Positions 61,735 to 64,000 of a stretch of DNA of 64,000 bases are shown in pieces; within the stretch, counting starts at the first letter, position 1, and each line of letters begins with the position of its first letter. The stretch comes from Chytridium lagenaria (Eukaryota; Chytridiomycota; Chytridiomycetes; Chytridiales; Chytridiaceae). The notes under the pieces are model-generated. The model did not search any database, was not told the DNA's origin, and was given only the letters and a program-made list of their open reading frames with translations. Position numbers and translations under genes: made by a program. Location of the stretch: the NCBI GenBank assembly GCA_025449115.1, contig JAHLKC010000124.1:58719-122718 (forward strand). The letters are read 5' to 3'.

Positions 61735-62757
61735 ATGTCTACTACCACTTCCCTTTCTTCAACTGGCTCTTCCATTCTTCGTCCGCCGAAGTTTAAGGGC
61801 ACCACTGTTGTTGAGTTTGATGAACACATGAGGAAAGTGCGTATTTACGCGCAATCCAAAGGTGTTTCTCATCTTTACGATGCTGGTATTGTTATTCCTC
61901 CTCCCGTTGCTCCTCCCGTCATCCCTGCTCCTGGCGATCCACCTGTTGTTCCAGCTGATCCCGCTGATTTTGAGGATTTCCGACTCCTCATGGCTAACTG
62001 GACCGCTCGGTCTAATAGCTACCAACAAGAGCGTGCACATTTTGATCGTGAACTCACGCGTCGGGAGAAGGCTTTGCAGTCCAACGAGGTTGCAAAGGCT
62101 ATCCTTGATGAGTGTTTTCAATCGGTGATCGAAAACGTGTTGAAGGATTGGTGAACGCTTCCGAGCAAGTAACTGCCCTTCGTCAGCTCTATACTGTTGG
62201 AAATCTGGACGGTCAGGCTGGACAGCAGTGGAACGTGCGATGGTCCCAACTCCAACTTCGTGAATCGGCTTCCCTTCAGGAGATCATCACTTACCTGGAG
62301 TCAGTCATTGACTTAGTGGAAGCTCACGAGCGGATCTACGCGACCGACACCGACAAACGGCAAATGCTCGATCTTCTTGTCGCCAAGTTCACCCATAACA
62401 CTCCATCAGTCCCTGAATTCACTGGCCTTGCCGTCAAGGTCAATGATGGTGGCTCGGCATCCTTCCTTCCTGCTCTCGCTGAGGGTGCTCCGGCACTGCT
62501 AACTACTACACCCAAGTGTGGACCAGTTTAAGACGAAAGTGCAAACAGCTTTGAAGCAACTTGAAGCCAATGCATCTTTGTCTGAAAACCACGTCCTTAA
62601 CGCCAGGCTCGTAAAGCAAAAGTTGAGAGCAAGAACAGGAAAACGCCAAAGTCATCGCTGCGGGAGATCAAGCACTGCACCATCCACGGTGAATGCTTTC
62701 ATGATGATCGCGAGTGTCCGCCCAAAAGGTTCTAAACAGAACTCCAAGGTCGGGTGA
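61735..62757 (+). CDS. Gag-like polyprotein region of the copia element (broken frames)
   Basis: The first frame (61735-62154) holds a Pro-rich segment and the start of the capsid-like helical domain; the second (from about 62130) continues it with LRQLYTVGNLDGQAGQQWN and YLESVIDLVEAHERIYATD; a third carries the Lys-rich tail and Cys/His motif. It resembles UBN2/gag domains of copia elements. At least two single-base breaks divide it. Confidence 0.7.
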
Positions 62758-64000
62758 CAAAGCAGAAGAAGCAGCATAACACGCCAACGTCAAAGTCTCA
62801 TTGTGGAATCTGCAAGAAGGAGCATAAGGCTGAGGACTTCCTGTTCTCAAGTCGATCATCGCCGACGCCAAGCAAGCAAAGACAAGATCCGACGCAATGG
62901 AGGTGGACGACAACAATACAACAAACCGACAGCCACCAAGGCCAAGACAAAAGCCAATCACGTTGAGATTCCTCTCAGCAATGATGACATCACGGCAATC
63001 GTCAAACGGCACTTCAAAGGCAATCGCGTTCGGCATCAACAGTCTATTGAGACCATTCCAAGTGAGGTAAACGATCAGATCGTTGCTGAACTTAAGGCTC
63101 ATAAGGCTCTTAACGTCAAAGTCGATCTCTCATTGACTCAGGTGCATCCACTTGGATGACACCGGATGAGAACCTCTTTGAACGACTCCACTATCTTCCC
63201 GCAGACAGTGAAGGCAAGGTCTACCTTGCAGATGATAGAACCGTACCTGTCCGCGGGTATGGGATATTGTCTACACGTTTGGTGATCATCAACGCGTCAT
63301 CAAAAACGTTCTTTTTGTTCCTGACCTTGCAGAACCACTCTGCTCTGTCCTTGGATGATTGAGGGATCCAGGATCTTATCGTCTTCTCCGCGACGAGTAT
63401 ACTTATATCTTAACAGAGAAGCAGGAGTATCAATATCGGCCGCCGTGTTGGTGACCTTTATCACCTACTCTCATCATACTCCACGGCTCCGGCTCCGATG
63501 GATACAACGGTTGAAGCCCACCGAGCATCTTCAACCGTCATGGACGCTTCTCAGCCATTCACCCTTCGTCTGACCAGGACTTCGATCTCGAAACTGGATT
63601 GAGTGTTGCAACGCTACAGACGCGGAAGGTCATAGTACTGGAGTCCCTTCGGGAACGCAGTCAGTACCGACGCAAGTGACGCTGAACTTATTGACTTTGA
63701 TGTAAGTTTAGTCAAACCGATTATAGTCGCTCACACTAATCGTACTTCTACAGCTGGACTTCTAGAAAGAAGAACAGACGCGTTCATAAAGGAAATCGTT
63801 TTACTGCACAAACGATTTGGACACGTTCATCCCCGAATTATCATTCGAACGATGACTCATGTAGATGCACAGTTAAATAAACTGCATTTTGACGCACAAA
63901 CCATTGATTTCATTAACTCCTCAATTATTGAAAACTGTTTAATCTGCGCTCAAAACAAAGCCGTCCAGCGTCCAATATACGCGACGACGCAATCCAGCAC
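61735..64000 (+). mobile_element. Ty1/copia LTR retrotransposon, 5' part (runs off window)
   Basis: Order on the plus strand: gag (MSTTTSLSSTGSSILRPPKF; then LRQLYTVGNLDGQAGQQWNV, LYTV/LQLRES helical region), a Cys/His knuckle-like segment (HCTIHGECFHDDREC, about 62675-62720), a second CGICKKEHKAED, then protease with active site LIDSGAS and TWMTPDE (about 63128-63165), and the integrase N-terminus (LHKRFGHVHPRI and ENCLICAQNKAVQRP, about 63807-63975). Protease before integrase is the copia order. Reverse transcriptase and RNase H must lie beyond 64000. Frame breaks occur near 62130, 62500, 62640, 62850, 63125, 63290 and later, so this copy is either decayed or affected by sequencing error. 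Confidence 0.85.

Overview
The window is eukaryotic. Most genes are split by short GT-AG introns (roughly 40-150 nt), intergenic DNA is AT-rich with simple repeats, and no operons are seen. The gene content points to an early-diverging fungus, most likely a chytrid: ABCA-type half transporters, a class C GPCR with a bacterial-type substrate-binding ectodomain, an F-box/ankyrin-array protein, a TRANK1-like UvrD/TPR helicase, a fungal subtilase and a Ty1/copia element. This assignment is an inference from gene content; no rRNA or other marker gene is present.

Layout. 1-3264 (-): ABCA half transporter, its 3' end cut by the window edge. 4479-4811 (-): doubtful small ORF. 7620-11406 and 12576-16155 (+): tandem pair of closely related seven-exon ABCA half transporters. 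19558-21577 (+): secreted alpha/beta-hydrolase lipase resembling bacterial family I.5. 22679-23148 (-): small unknown protein. 25705-27704 (+): PARP-type zinc-finger protein without a catalytic domain. 27958-36211 (+): about 8.2 kb TRANK1-like helicase with TPR-rich and helical C-terminal parts. 37262-40432 (-): class C GPCR with substrate-binding, EGF and 7TM domains. 41529-42662 (+): SERHL-like alpha/beta hydrolase. 43942-46521 (+) and 50951-55131 (-): two members of an unrecognised family sharing four N-terminal exons; the second carries a four-module ABAB array built around a 129-nt exon. 47221-50534 (+): secreted subtilase with a PA insert, lying between them. 55861-59024 (-): F-box plus about 17 ankyrin repeats. 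59285-60439 (-): steroid 5-alpha-reductase-family membrane enzyme. 61735-64000 (+): 5' part of a Ty1/copia retrotransposon running off the window.

Almost every gene shows single-base frame breaks, mostly in homopolymers, at positions where family conservation continues in the neighbouring frame. Because they hit unrelated genes alike, and hit different sites in the two tandem ABCA copies, uncorrected sequencing error is the simplest explanation. Gene spans are therefore given as whole loci with the breaks noted, rather than as pseudogenes.

The most novel content is the paired unknown family (43942-46521 and 50951-55131), followed by the receptor fusion at 37262-40432 and the PARP-finger protein at 25705-27704.
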